In this document: piece after piece, positions 54,419 to 63,100 of the stretch | How positions within the stretch are numbered: position 1 is the first letter of the stretch | Layout: each line of letters starts with the position of its first letter | Source: UBA1952 sp965246905 | Lineage (GTDB): Bacteria; Bacteroidota; Bacteroidia; Chitinophagales; Chitinophagaceae | Direction: 5' to 3' | NCBI GenBank assembly: GCA_965246905.1 | Contig: CBDFFZ010000021.1 | Location: 81,122 to 145,121, forward strand | Length of the DNA: 64,000 nt | Program-made: the position numbers and the translations under genes | The notes under the pieces: model-generated | What the model was told of the DNA's origin: nothing | Databases searched by the model: none | The model's input: only the letters and a program-made list of their open reading frames with translations

Positions 54419-55544
54419 ACATAGCCACACAAAACATGCAAAGTTGCCCCGCACTTCCGCAGGTGAGTGGGGCCGAAATGAGCTGGCCATTCTCGGCGCA
54501 CCTTGCAAAGAGATTCGTGCGCTGGCAGATCATATTATTCAAGCGCTCGTAGGTACATGGAATATTGCCTTTGCGGATGCCGGGCATCCTGATGAAAAAA
54601 ATAGAGCAGATGAGGGCGCACTGCCGGAATATTTGCGCTTACAGAATACCACACAACTTACAATTTCCGGCGAGCCGGATACTTTTGCACGCCGCACCTT
54701 GCTGAATGCACAGGATCTTATATTGGTAAACGGCAATCATTTTACCGCACAGCAGCAGCTCATTATCATCGACGATGCAAAGCCATTGCAGCAAAAGATA
54801 GACCGCCTGAGCGATGTTGTGCTGATTGTAATGAAAGACAGTGCAACGACCACCCCCGGTTATATTCAGGATGCCTTGCCCGGTTTCTCCAACATTCCCA
54901 TATTGCAAATGGCGCAGCCGCAGGCTATTGCTGCGTTTATAGATCAATATCTCAAAAGCCGCATAGCACCACTGAATGGCCTTGTGCTGGCAGGCGGGCA
55001 AAGCCTGCGGATGGGGCAGGATAAAAGCCTGCTCGATTATCATGGCAATCCGCAGCGCGAACGCGTCTATAATATGCTCGAAACCTATTGCTGCAAGGTT
55101 TTTGTGTCCTGTAATAATGCGCAAAATGTGCCTGCTTATCTGAATCCGCTGCCCGATGCTTTCTTAGGTCTTGGGCCAATGGGAGGTATCCTAACGGCCA
55201 TGCAATCTGCCCCGGCCAACGCCTGGCTCGCTATTGCCTGCGATTTGCCTTACCTCAATACGGCAACGCTTCAGTGCTTAATGGAACACCGCAATCCGGC
55301 AAAGTTTGCTACAGCTTTTTATAATGATGCTCTGGGCTTTCCCGAACCAATGATCGCCATCTGGGAGCCACGCGCCTACCCAATGCTGCTTCAGCTTTTA
55401 GCGCAGGGCTATTCCTGTCCGCGTAAAGCGCTCATTAATTCGGATATTGAGTTGGTGCGGTTGCCCGATGCTTCGGCACTTCAAAATATCAATGATCCGG
55501 AAGCCTTTAATGCAGCAATAAAAGAGCTGCGCCCTCAATTCTGA
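54408..55544 (+). CDS. mobA: MobA with degenerate MobB-like N-terminal domain
   Basis: A 378-residue fusion. Residues 20-185 look like a MobB domain without a working P-loop: the position of GxxxxGKT reads LGAPCKEIRALADHI. It also has LILVNGNHF and LIIIDDAKP. Residues 190-378 are a MobA nucleotidyltransferase with LAGGQSLRMGQDKSLLDYHG, LGPMGGILTAMQ and IACDLPYL. It should attach GMP to molybdopterin. Start at ATG 54408 or 54411, inside the end of moaC; a GTG at 54387 is less likely. Confidence 0.88.
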   Translation: MMNKHSHTKHAKLPRTSAGEWGRNELAILGAPCKEIRALADHIIQALVGTWNIAFADAGHPDEKNRADEGALPEYLRLQNTTQLTISGEPDTFARRTLLNAQDLILVNGNHFTAQQQLIIIDDAKPLQQKIDRLSDVVLIVMKDSATTTPGYIQDALPGFSNIPILQMAQPQAIAAFIDQYLKSRIAPLNGLVLAGGQSLRMGQDKSLLDYHGNPQRERVYNMLETYCCKVFVSCNNAQNVPAYLNPLPDAFLGLGPMGGILTAMQSAPANAWLAIACDLPYLNTATLQCLMEHRNPAKFATAFYNDALGFPEPMIAIWEPRAYPMLLQLLAQGYSCPRKALINSDIELVRLPDASALQNINDPEAFNAAIKELRPQF

Positions 55545-55562
55545 AAAATAAATAGTGCGTTA

Positions 55563-55802
55563 ATGGAAATCCTACTCTTCGGTATAGCTCGTGAAATTGC
55601 CGGTGAAAGCCGTATTACTATTCCAACCGGCGAATTGCCGCCTACTGCCGGAGCTTTAAGAAGCTGGCTAAAGCAGACCTATCCGGCTTTAGGCAGACTT
55701 AGCTCGCTTGCCATAGCCGTAAACTCTGTGTATGCTGCCGATGACGACCTGCTGGAAGCTGATGCAGAAATAGCCCTGATACCGCCGGTAAGCGGTGGTT
55801 GA
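55563..55802 (+). CDS. moaD: Molybdopterin synthase small subunit
   Basis: A 79-residue beta-grasp protein ending in SGG, the Gly-Gly tail that carries the thiocarboxylate sulfur. It has MEILLFGIAREIAG and DDLLEADAEIALIPPVSGG, as in MoaD. It works with MoaE, encoded 10 bases later, and is activated by the MoeB-like protein encoded further on. Confidence 0.95.
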   Translation: MEILLFGIAREIAGESRITIPTGELPPTAGALRSWLKQTYPALGRLSSLAIAVNSVYAADDDLLEADAEIALIPPVSGG

Positions 55803-55811
55803 TTTTTTAAG

Positions 55812-56237
55812 ATGGCAAAAGATAACATACTGATAGAGCTGGTACAGGAGATAGACCTCCTACGAGCCTACAATGCACTGCGAACCGATGAATGCGGCGG
55901 TATAGATGTCTTTATCGGTACGGTGCGCAACGAGTCGAAAGGCAGGCAGGTAGTAAAGCTCGTATTCGAAGCTTATGAACCGATGGCACTCGCAGAGATG
56001 CAAAAGATAGCAACGGCTGCTTATACCGGGTGGCCGCTAAGCGGGGTGGTGATGCAGCACGTAACAGGGGAAAAAAAGGTAGGCGAGCCAGTTGTAATAG
56101 TGGGCGCATCATCAGCGCATCGTGAAGCGGCATTCGAGGCCTGCCGCTTCCTGATTGATGAATTGAAAAAGACGGTGCCTATCTGGAAAAAAGAGTTTTA
56201 TGAAGATGGGAGCGTTTGGGTGAATGCGCATCCTTAA
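55812..56237 (+). CDS. moaE: Molybdopterin synthase catalytic subunit
   Basis: A 141-residue enzyme that moves sulfur from MoaD onto the pterin precursor. Motifs: GGIDVFIGTVRNESKGRQVVKLVFEAYEPMA, HVTGEKKVGEPVVIVGASSAHREAAFEACRFLIDELKKTVPIWKKE, including the conserved Lys residues. Normal length. Confidence 0.95.
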   Translation: MAKDNILIELVQEIDLLRAYNALRTDECGGIDVFIGTVRNESKGRQVVKLVFEAYEPMALAEMQKIATAAYTGWPLSGVVMQHVTGEKKVGEPVVIVGASSAHREAAFEACRFLIDELKKTVPIWKKEFYEDGSVWVNAHP

Positions 56238-56243
56238 TTTTAG

Positions 56244-56320
56244 TGGAATCCGGAATTGGTAATTTGGAATTTGGCATGGAGCAGGAAATCATACATCATA
56301 AATCGAAAATCACAAATCCA
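56244..56320. repeat. 7-mer tandem repeats across the moaA start
   Basis: Block A (56244-56278) reads TGGAATC, CGGAATT, GGTAATT, TGGAATT, TGGCATG. Block B (56286-56320) reads AAATCAT, ACATCAT, AAATCGA, AAATCAC, AAATCCA. Both are five 7-base units. The likely moaA start codon is the last three bases of block A, so block B is translated as part of the MoaA N-terminus. Confidence 0.75.
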
Positions 56321-57298
56321 CTAAGAGATCGGTATGGGCGAACGCTGGATTATCTGCGCCTTTCTGTTACCGACCGCTGCAACTTTCGCTGCTATTATTG
56401 CATGCCGGAGGAAGGCATGAACTTCGCTGCCCGCCGTGAGCTTCTTTCGTTTACCGAGCTGTATGAGCTGTCGGCTCTGTTTTGCCGGCTTGGTGTGCGC
56501 AAGATTCGTATTACCGGTGGCGAGCCCTTTGTACGTGCAGGCCTCATGCCCTTCCTGGCAAGGCTCTCCGGTATTGAAGGTTTGGATGAAATTACGATTA
56601 CCACAAATGGCACACTGCTTGATAAGCATATCCCTCAGCTAAAAGAGTTGGATATTCTTAAAATAAATTTAAGTCTTGATTCGCTCAATCGGGAGCGTTT
56701 TTTAAAGATTACCCGCAGGGATAATTTTGAGGAGGTAATGGCCACGATCTGTAAGCTGGTCGATGCAGGCTTCCAATTAAAGCTGAACTGTGTGCTGGCT
56801 GCTGATAAAAATGTGGAGGATATTATACCGTTCATTGAGCTTACGAAAACACACCCGCTATCCGTTCGGTTCCTGGAAGAAATGCCCTTTAACGGCGGCA
56901 CCGATTTTAATACGCTCAACTGGAACTACACGGATATTTACAGCTACATCAATGCTCATTACCCGCAATTACTGCCGCTTACGAGTGAGGGTACTTCTAC
57001 TTCTGTCAACTACCGCATTCCAGGCTATGCAGGCTCTTTTGGCATTATTCCATCCTTCAGCCGCACCTTTTGCGGCACCTGCAACCGCATACGACTTTCC
57101 GCACTGGGCGAGCTGAGAACCTGCCTTTATGGTGCGCCTGCAGTAAATCTCCGAAATGATTTAAGAAATGGAGCAACAGAGGCTAAGCTATCGGAAACGA
57201 TCAGCGCAGCAATTGCCGACCGGGCAAAGGATGGATTTGCCGCTGCCGCAGAAAACGCGGTCGGTATTCATAATTCAATGTCTGTTTTAGGTGGATAG
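56276..57298 (+). CDS. moaA: GTP 3',8-cyclase (radical SAM)
   Basis: A 340-residue radical SAM enzyme that starts Moco synthesis from GTP. The SAM cluster is TDRCNFRCYYCMP (CxxxCxxC). The C-terminal cluster is FCGTCNRIRLSALGELRTC (CxxCx13C), and the chain ends in Gly-Gly. The best start is ATG 56276, because no in-frame ATG or GTG lies between it and the conserved GRTLDYLRLSVTD segment. This start sits in a 7-mer repeat, so residues 2-16 are encoded by repeat DNA and are probably not conserved. Its last bases overlap the next gene. Confidence 0.94.
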   Translation: MEQEIIHHKSKITNPLRDRYGRTLDYLRLSVTDRCNFRCYYCMPEEGMNFAARRELLSFTELYELSALFCRLGVRKIRITGGEPFVRAGLMPFLARLSGIEGLDEITITTNGTLLDKHIPQLKELDILKINLSLDSLNRERFLKITRRDNFEEVMATICKLVDAGFQLKLNCVLAADKNVEDIIPFIELTKTHPLSVRFLEEMPFNGGTDFNTLNWNYTDIYSYINAHYPQLLPLTSEGTSTSVNYRIPGYAGSFGIIPSFSRTFCGTCNRIRLSALGELRTCLYGAPAVNLRNDLRNGATEAKLSETISAAIADRAKDGFAAAAENAVGIHNSMSVLGG

Positions 57299-58388
57299 GA
57301 CAGCGGCTGATCTTTTTAATGAGCGCTACAAGCGACAGCTGCAGCTTCCGGGTTTCGGGCCAGAGGCGCAGCAAAAGCTTAGTGCTGCAAACGTACTGGT
57401 AATTGGCGCTGGTGGCCTCGGAGTGCCGGTACTCCAATACCTTACGGGCATGGGTATAGGCACTATTACGATAATAGATGGAGATGCAATTGCGTTAAGC
57501 AACCTTCACCGCCAGGTGCTTTACAGCGGCGAAGAGGCAGGATTATCGAAAGCGGAAACGGCAGCACATAAACTGCGGGCTCTCAATCCCAATATTAATA
57601 TTAACTGCCTTAAGCAATACTTTACCCCTGATAATGCGCTGGGGCTCATTCGCGAAGCTCATATTGTTGTTGATGCTACGGATAATTTCTCCGCGCGCTA
57701 CCTTATTAATGATGCCTGCATTATCTTGAATAAGCCTTTTGTTTACGGGGCAGTATATCAATATGAGGGTTATGTTAGCGTTTTTAATTTTGAGGATGGT
57801 CCTACCTATCGGTGTCTCTATCCTGTGGCGCCAGTTGCGCATGAGTTTCCCGATTGCAATACATCAGGAGTTTTGGGCGTAGTGCCGGGCATTGTTGGCT
57901 GCGCGCAGGCACTACAGGTAGTAAAGATGATTACCGGCATTGGGAAAACCCTTTCCGGCTACCTTCAGATCTTTGATTTTCTGAATGATGAACAGTATAA
58001 AATAAAGCTCACGTCAAAAGAGGAAAACAAGCTGATTTCAAAGTTGCAGGATACTTGTGAAGCTGTCAGCTTCAAGGCAAATGCTAAGAAAATAACAGCT
58101 CCTACATTGCAAAAATGGTATGCGGTACAAAAGCCTTTTTTGTTGATTGATGTACGTGCTGAAGAAGAATATAGGGCCGGGCATTTACCGAATGCCGTGA
58201 ATCATCCGCTGCAATCGCTCTATAGTAGTTTCCCTACTTTTAAGGACGAGGTGCCGGTAATCGTTTACTGCAATAAAGGGAGTATGAGTGCTAAAGCAGC
58301 AGCCTTTTTACAAGAACATCACCATGCGCTCAACCTTTATGAACTGGAAGACGGCCTGGATAGCTGGATAAAGCATCAGCGCCGATGA
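57291..58388 (+). CDS. moeB: MoeB/ThiF-like activating enzyme with rhodanese domain
   Basis: A 365-residue protein from GTG 57291, overlapping the end of moaA by eight bases. Residues 10-245 are an E1-like adenylation domain with GAGGLG (39-44), DGDAIALSNLHRQ, DATDNFSARYLIND and Cys189 in DCNTSG, the likely acceptor. The usual zinc CxxC pairs are lost: residue 172 is Thr before Cys175, and no later CxxC exists. Residues 265-365 are a rhodanese with active Cys327 (YCNKGSMS). It should adenylate MoaD and hand it sulfur from its own rhodanese domain. Confidence 0.9.
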   Translation: MDRTAADLFNERYKRQLQLPGFGPEAQQKLSAANVLVIGAGGLGVPVLQYLTGMGIGTITIIDGDAIALSNLHRQVLYSGEEAGLSKAETAAHKLRALNPNININCLKQYFTPDNALGLIREAHIVVDATDNFSARYLINDACIILNKPFVYGAVYQYEGYVSVFNFEDGPTYRCLYPVAPVAHEFPDCNTSGVLGVVPGIVGCAQALQVVKMITGIGKTLSGYLQIFDFLNDEQYKIKLTSKEENKLISKLQDTCEAVSFKANAKKITAPTLQKWYAVQKPFLLIDVRAEEEYRAGHLPNAVNHPLQSLYSSFPTFKDEVPVIVYCNKGSMSAKAAAFLQEHHHALNLYELEDGLDSWIKHQRR

Positions 58389-59161
58389 TTACTACATCGA
58401 CACTAATTTTTCTTGCGCTTGCATTTTTTCTAATTGCAACACTTTATTCATCGGTAGGTTTTGGCGGAGGCTCCAGCTATCTTGCTATTCTTGCGCTTTA
58501 TTTAAAAGATGCATTGCTGATGAAAACTACCGGCCTGCTCTGCAACCTCGTAGTAGTAAGCAGCGGCTCGTTTCTATTTGCAAAAAAGGGCTTGCTCAAC
58601 TGGAGGAAATGCATTCCGATTATCACCAGCGGCTTACTGGCAGCTTTTTTGGGTAGCCTTATTGTACTGAAGCAGGGCGCTTTTTTTATTTCGCTCGGTG
58701 CGGTACTGATCTTATCCGGCCTGCTGCTCTTCATCCAGTTCTTTAATAAGCGGGAAGATCGGGCGCCGGTGGCAGGTACGCCACTTTGGATGGATGTCTT
58801 CACAGGTGCCGTCATTGGCTTTTTATCGGGCCTGGTAGGTATTGGCGGAGGTATATTGCTGTCTCCCGTTCTTAATCTTCTCCGTTGGGATTCGCCTAAA
58901 AAGATTGCAGCGCTCGCTTCGTTCTTTATACTTGTCAATTCTGCTGCTGGCCTGCTGGGGCAACTTATCAGCGGTCATTTTAAAGCGGATATTGCATTTG
59001 CAGGCGTCCTCCTTGCCGCCGTTTTTCTTGGCGGGCAACTTGGTACAAGAATCAGCCTGCGCATTTTGCGCCCTTCCCTTATTAAAGGACTTACCGGTTT
59101 GCTGGTGCTTTATATTGGCGCAAAGCTGGTGTTGCAATACACAACCGGCATTCGCATCTGA
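58385..59161 (+). CDS. TSUP (TauE/SafE) family membrane transporter
   Basis: A 258-residue protein with about eight membrane segments. It shows the TSUP signature SSVGFGGGSSYLAILAL at the first repeat and GFLSGLVGIGGGILLSPVLN at the second. The family exports or imports sulfite, sulfoacetate and other sulfur anions. Its ATG overlaps the stop of the moeB-like gene by four bases, so it belongs to the Moco operon; moving a sulfur compound for cofactor synthesis or for a molybdoenzyme is plausible. Confidence 0.9.
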   Translation: MITTSTLIFLALAFFLIATLYSSVGFGGGSSYLAILALYLKDALLMKTTGLLCNLVVVSSGSFLFAKKGLLNWRKCIPIITSGLLAAFLGSLIVLKQGAFFISLGAVLILSGLLLFIQFFNKREDRAPVAGTPLWMDVFTGAVIGFLSGLVGIGGGILLSPVLNLLRWDSPKKIAALASFFILVNSAAGLLGQLISGHFKADIAFAGVLLAAVFLGGQLGTRISLRILRPSLIKGLTGLLVLYIGAKLVLQYTTGIRI

Positions 59162-59176
59162 AAATAATTTAAGCCT

Positions 59177-60376
59177 ATGATTTCTGTAGCCCATGCTCTT
59201 GAAATAATTACTGCTCACCGCCGCGATTTCGGTACGGAAAATATTGCTATCTGCAATGCTGTAAGCAGGGTCTTGGCGACTGATATCCTTGCCGATCGCG
59301 CCTTTCCGCCTTTTGACCGTGTAACGATGGATGGAGTAGCAATCAGTAGCGATGTATATAATGGAGGAATCCATTCCTTTAAAATTCAGGAAATACAGGG
59401 GGCAGGAGTACCTCCTGCAATACTCGAAACCAATGCAAATTGTATAGAGATCATGACCGGTGCAGTACTGCCTTTCGGTTGTGATGCAGTGGTGCGATAT
59501 GAAGATTGCATTATTGACGAAGGCGTGGTAGCTATCCAATTGGAAAAAGTGCCGGCAGGGCAAAATATCCACCATACCGGCACTGACGCCGCAAATAGCG
59601 AAAAGCTCGTGGCCGCAGGTCTTAAAATTACACCTGCAATCATTGGCATTGCAGCAACCGTAGGCATGGAGCATCTTCCCGTTTTGCGCTTGCCGCGTAT
59701 TGCCGTTTGCAGCACCGGTGATGAGCTTGTGGCAATTAATGCCATTCCTGAACTACACCAGATACGCCGCTCTAACGGCTATATGCTGGCTGCCGCACTT
59801 ATGGGAGAAGGCACACAACCAGATCAGTTTCATTTGCCCGATGATCAGGAGCGCATGAAAGCTTTGCTTATTCCGCTGCTTGACGGCTACGATGCGCTGC
59901 TATTTTCAGGTGCTGTTTCCAAAGGCCGGTTTGATTACCTGCCTGCTGTGCTGGCATCACTGGGAATGGAAACATTATTTCATAGCGTAGCGCAGAAGCC
60001 AGGTAAACCGATGCTTTTTGGCATGTTCAAGGGTGGCCCGGTAGTTTTTGGCTTTCCGGGCAATCCTGTGTCAACATTAGTATGCTACCGGATCTTCTTT
60101 CAGTCGTGGCTCAATGGCTCGCCGAGATACGGTGCGCCAGCGGTGAGCGCATTTCTTACTTCAGATGTTAGCTTTATTCCAGCGATGGATTATCATCTTC
60201 CTGTAACAGTAAGCTACGAAAATGGAAAATTAATGGCGACGCCCTGGTCAGGGGCTAATTCCGGCGATCTGGTAAGCCTCCTGAGCGTAAATGCAGTTAT
60301 TACCTTGCCTGCGAAGGATCAATATTTTAAAAAGGGTGGAACGTTCCCTTTAACCTGGTTAAGTAATCCATTTTAA
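59177..60376 (+). CDS. moeA: Molybdopterin molybdotransferase
   Basis: A 399-residue enzyme that inserts molybdate into adenylated molybdopterin. Motifs include FPPFDRVTMDGVAI, IMTGAVLPFGCDAVVRYED, VCSTGDELV, RRSNGYMLAAAL, LFSGAVSKGRFDYLP and VFGFPGNPVSTLVCYRIFF. It is the last gene of the Moco operon. No mogA/moaB gene is in the window, so MPT adenylation is done elsewhere. Confidence 0.94.
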   Translation: MISVAHALEIITAHRRDFGTENIAICNAVSRVLATDILADRAFPPFDRVTMDGVAISSDVYNGGIHSFKIQEIQGAGVPPAILETNANCIEIMTGAVLPFGCDAVVRYEDCIIDEGVVAIQLEKVPAGQNIHHTGTDAANSEKLVAAGLKITPAIIGIAATVGMEHLPVLRLPRIAVCSTGDELVAINAIPELHQIRRSNGYMLAAALMGEGTQPDQFHLPDDQERMKALLIPLLDGYDALLFSGAVSKGRFDYLPAVLASLGMETLFHSVAQKPGKPMLFGMFKGGPVVFGFPGNPVSTLVCYRIFFQSWLNGSPRYGAPAVSAFLTSDVSFIPAMDYHLPVTVSYENGKLMATPWSGANSGDLVSLLSVNAVITLPAKDQYFKKGGTFPLTWLSNPF

Positions 60377-60417
60377 AAAAGGAAAGTTGCTCATAAAGCA
60401 GAATCTCCTCAGCATCT

Positions 60418-61386
60418 TTATTTCTTCACCGCTTCTGTCTTTTCTTCTGTCCCATCTGATTCATGTAAATGGCCTTTATGGCCGCTGTAATCACCATGGG
60501 TGCTGCCAGATTTTATATTTATCTCTGCGCGTACTGCGGCTGACGGCGCATGTGTAGTGCTCAACCTGCCGTCTGTTTTATTGCTCAGCTTCATCATATT
60601 GTGCAGGTTGGCAGCAATGAGGGTATCCGGTGTAAAATTGTTCATCGCTCCCTGCATTTTATTGATGATGCCGGGCATAACCGTTACACTGCCTTCCAGC
60701 ATGCCATCATACCCGGCTTTGGCTACTTCATAAGGGTCGGAAAGGCTGCCCGTCTTGTAGATGTCCGTGCCATCGGCCTTTGCTTTGTGGAAAAAATCTG
60801 TATCGGTTGCATAGGGTTGCAGCGCTGTTACTGTAACGCCTGTATCTTTCAGTTCTTCTACCAGCGCTTCAGAAAACGACAGAACAAATGCCTTAGTAGC
60901 TGCATATACGCTCATGAGTGGCGTTGGCGTTTTTGCAAGAGATGAAGCAAGGTTGAGGATGCGGCCTTTACGCCGTGCTACCATATCCTTAAGATAATAT
61001 TTGCTAAGCGATATAAGTGCAATCGTATTCAGGTGGATGATGTCGATCTCGCGGTCAAGGTCTGTTTCTGTAAAAGCTCCCCATTCCCCCTGACCGGCAT
61101 CATTGATCAATACCTCGATGATTAGATGTTCGCTTTGCGTGGCATCATACACTTCTTTGGCGGCACCCGGTTTAAACAGGTCTTTTGCAATGGTGTAAAC
61201 AGATATGTTGAATACTTTTTTCAGCTCAGCAGCAATTTCCTTCAGGCGGTCTTCAGTGCGCGCTACAAGCACCAGGTTATAGCCATCGCCGGCAGCATAG
61301 CGTGCCAGCTCGAAGCCAATGCCGCTTGTTGCCCCGGTAATAAGCGCATAGTTTTTCTTGTTCACAGAATTGTCTGGATGGGTCAT
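60418..61386 (-). CDS. SDR family oxidoreductase
   Basis: A 322-residue protein from ATG 61386; a longer frame to 61434 is unlikely. It is a classical short-chain dehydrogenase: TGATSGIGFELARYAA (cofactor site), NDAGQGEWGAF in the NAG position, catalytic Ser (LASSLA) and YAATK for the Tyr/Lys pair. The last 60 residues are polar, rich in His, Gly and Lys, and not part of the fold. Substrate unknown. It faces the Moco operon convergently. Confidence 0.88.
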   Translation of the reverse strand: MTHPDNSVNKKNYALITGATSGIGFELARYAAGDGYNLVLVARTEDRLKEIAAELKKVFNISVYTIAKDLFKPGAAKEVYDATQSEHLIIEVLINDAGQGEWGAFTETDLDREIDIIHLNTIALISLSKYYLKDMVARRKGRILNLASSLAKTPTPLMSVYAATKAFVLSFSEALVEELKDTGVTVTALQPYATDTDFFHKAKADGTDIYKTGSLSDPYEVAKAGYDGMLEGSVTVMPGIINKMQGAMNNFTPDTLIAANLHNMMKLSNKTDGRLSTTHAPSAAVRAEINIKSGSTHGDYSGHKGHLHESDGTEEKTEAVKK

Positions 61387-61522
61387 GATTGATTGATGTT
61401 TTGTAAAATACCCTACACAACAATTATGCCGCATCCTCTGTAAAAAGGGAGCGGTAATTCTTTATGCAGGATATTCGGCTTAGCCATTCTTTTTTAAGAA
61501 GGAATAATTGAATCCTGTGCCT

Positions 61523-62731
61523 TTAAAGAAGCGCGCTGCCTTCTGCCGGCAAATAACATTCGATTGAATCCTGACCATTTTCACCGTTAGAAAATTGAAG
61601 GGCACCGAAGTGGTTTTCCGCGATCTTACGGGCTATGGCGAGGCCGAATCCTGCGCCGGAATGCATTTCTTTTCCGCTGATCGTCTCTGAAGGTGCTAAT
61701 CCCGTTGGTGCCTTGTTTTCAATTAATACCACTACGTATTCCCTATATAGGAGCTTTGCTGAAATTTTTAGCTCATCGCTGTTTTTACGCGTAGCAGTAA
61801 TATGCAGCATGGGTGGGCGCGCAAGTGCAGCACTGCGGAGCATATAGATAAGGAGCTGCTGAAAAAGTAAGCGAAGCTGCCGGGGGGAAACCGGAACAAA
61901 AGGAAGATCCTCACTTTTAATCTGCCCCTGTAGAAATGTAGTCTGCGGCTGCACCATAGAGATGGCTTCCTGCACTACCATATTAAGGCTTGTAAGCGTC
62001 CTCGCTTCCGGGCGCAGTGAGGATAGGGTAACGAGGCTATCGGCGAGCAGGCTCACCCGCTGTAGGGCCGACTGTGCGCGCCGCAACATTCCCCGGCTGT
62101 CGTTGGAGAGCACAGTACCATCTTTGGACACTACCTTTTCGATGAAAGAATAGATTTTCCGCAGGGGGTCTTTTACATCCTCGCTTGTGATACGGGTATA
62201 ATCAGATAACTCTGCATTGGTGCGCTCCAATTCAGCATATTTCTCCCGGAGGGTTTTATTCAAAGATTTTAGCTCATTCTCAGCCTTTACGCGGTGTGCC
62301 ACATCATGCGCAATGATAAGGATGCCGGTTACTTCGCTTGCCTCATTCTTAAGCGGTATCAGGTGTACCTCATAATAGCCCTTTAGCCATACATTCTGCG
62401 AAGCAGGAAGGAATACTTTAAACCCGGCTTTTAGCTGCGGAAGCGCATTATAGACATTGTCAGGCTTCTTGCTGCCAGAGAATAGATCCCGGAAAGAACT
62501 CCCGATCGCGTGTCTGGAGTCAATGCCGGAATATTCGAAACACGATTTATTCCATGCCGTAATATTCAGGTTCAGGTCTGCCGTAGCTACACAGTCAATG
62601 CTCTGATCGGTAAGCTGTTCGGCAAGCTGTGCCCGCTGTTCCAGCAAATTAATCTGCAAGCGCAACCTTGCTGATTCCGCATTATTATTATCGGTAGAAT
62701 GATCGACGTCTGGGCTGAAAGATGATTGCAT
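61523..62731 (-). CDS. PAS-containing histidine-kinase-like protein with lost catalytic residues
   Basis: A 402-residue protein from ATG 62731. Residues 38-150 are a PAS domain (DQSIDCVATADLNLNITAWNKSCFEYSG). A coiled coil follows (150-178), then a DHp-like helix ITSEDVKDPLRKI (181-193) in which the phosphoacceptor His of the usual SHDLQEPLRKI is Glu184. In the ATPase-like domain the N-box Asn is replaced by Tyr296 (LLIYMLRS), and the DxG box reads ENKAPTG (338-344). The G2 box GAGFGLAI (359-366) is kept. Autophosphorylation is therefore unlikely; it may be a scaffold or sensor for the neighbouring CheB-type protein. No membrane segment is seen. Confidence 0.85.
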   Translation of the reverse strand: MQSSFSPDVDHSTDNNNAESARLRLQINLLEQRAQLAEQLTDQSIDCVATADLNLNITAWNKSCFEYSGIDSRHAIGSSFRDLFSGSKKPDNVYNALPQLKAGFKVFLPASQNVWLKGYYEVHLIPLKNEASEVTGILIIAHDVAHRVKAENELKSLNKTLREKYAELERTNAELSDYTRITSEDVKDPLRKIYSFIEKVVSKDGTVLSNDSRGMLRRAQSALQRVSLLADSLVTLSSLRPEARTLTSLNMVVQEAISMVQPQTTFLQGQIKSEDLPFVPVSPRQLRLLFQQLLIYMLRSAALARPPMLHITATRKNSDELKISAKLLYREYVVVLIENKAPTGLAPSETISGKEMHSGAGFGLAIARKIAENHFGALQFSNGENGQDSIECYLPAEGSALL

Positions 62732-63100
62732 AATGAATAAGTAGCGCAAACAGCAGGATAACAAATACAGCCGTTAAGATACACGCTAATAAGAGCAGAT
62801 AAAAAGTTGAAGCTACCATTTACAAAAATCCTGCGCTTAAATATATCACTTGCCTATATTTGCTTTAAATACTGCAACGCAGCTATTTTGTTACATAGAT
62901 TACTTACCCGGTCAGCTATTCTGCTTGCGCCGGCGGACGGCAAATAATCCTCTCAGACAGGCTTATTCTTATCTGCCCGTTTTCTCTACATATCGGTTTT
63001 AATTTTTTTGGCAGCAGCGTTGCCTGTAATCCTTTAATTGTCTTCAGGGGATTTTTCGCGCCGTTTCTGCCTTTTACCAATATCGCCAGAATCTGTGTCC
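62732..63100. other. Divergent intergenic region, about 370 bases
   Basis: This gap carries promoters for the leftward kinase-like gene and the rightward 112-residue gene. A perfect rightward TATATTTG lies at 62855-62862, which would give a long leader of about 240 bases. I see no RNA motif that I can name, and no convincing coding frame. Confidence 0.45.
62855..62862 (+). promoter_or_regulatory. Putative -7 element in the divergent region
   Basis: TATATTTG matches TAnnTTTG fully. It could drive the 112-residue gene at 63101 through a long leader, or an unrecognised short RNA. Confidence 0.4.

Noticed and set aside
56244..56320. CRISPR array at the moaA start
   Set aside because: The units are 7 bases with no spacers.
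58823..59674. 283-codon open frame opposite the TSUP and moeA genes
   Set aside because: It spans two real genes on the opposite strand and their junction; the translation is Cys/His-rich without any domain.
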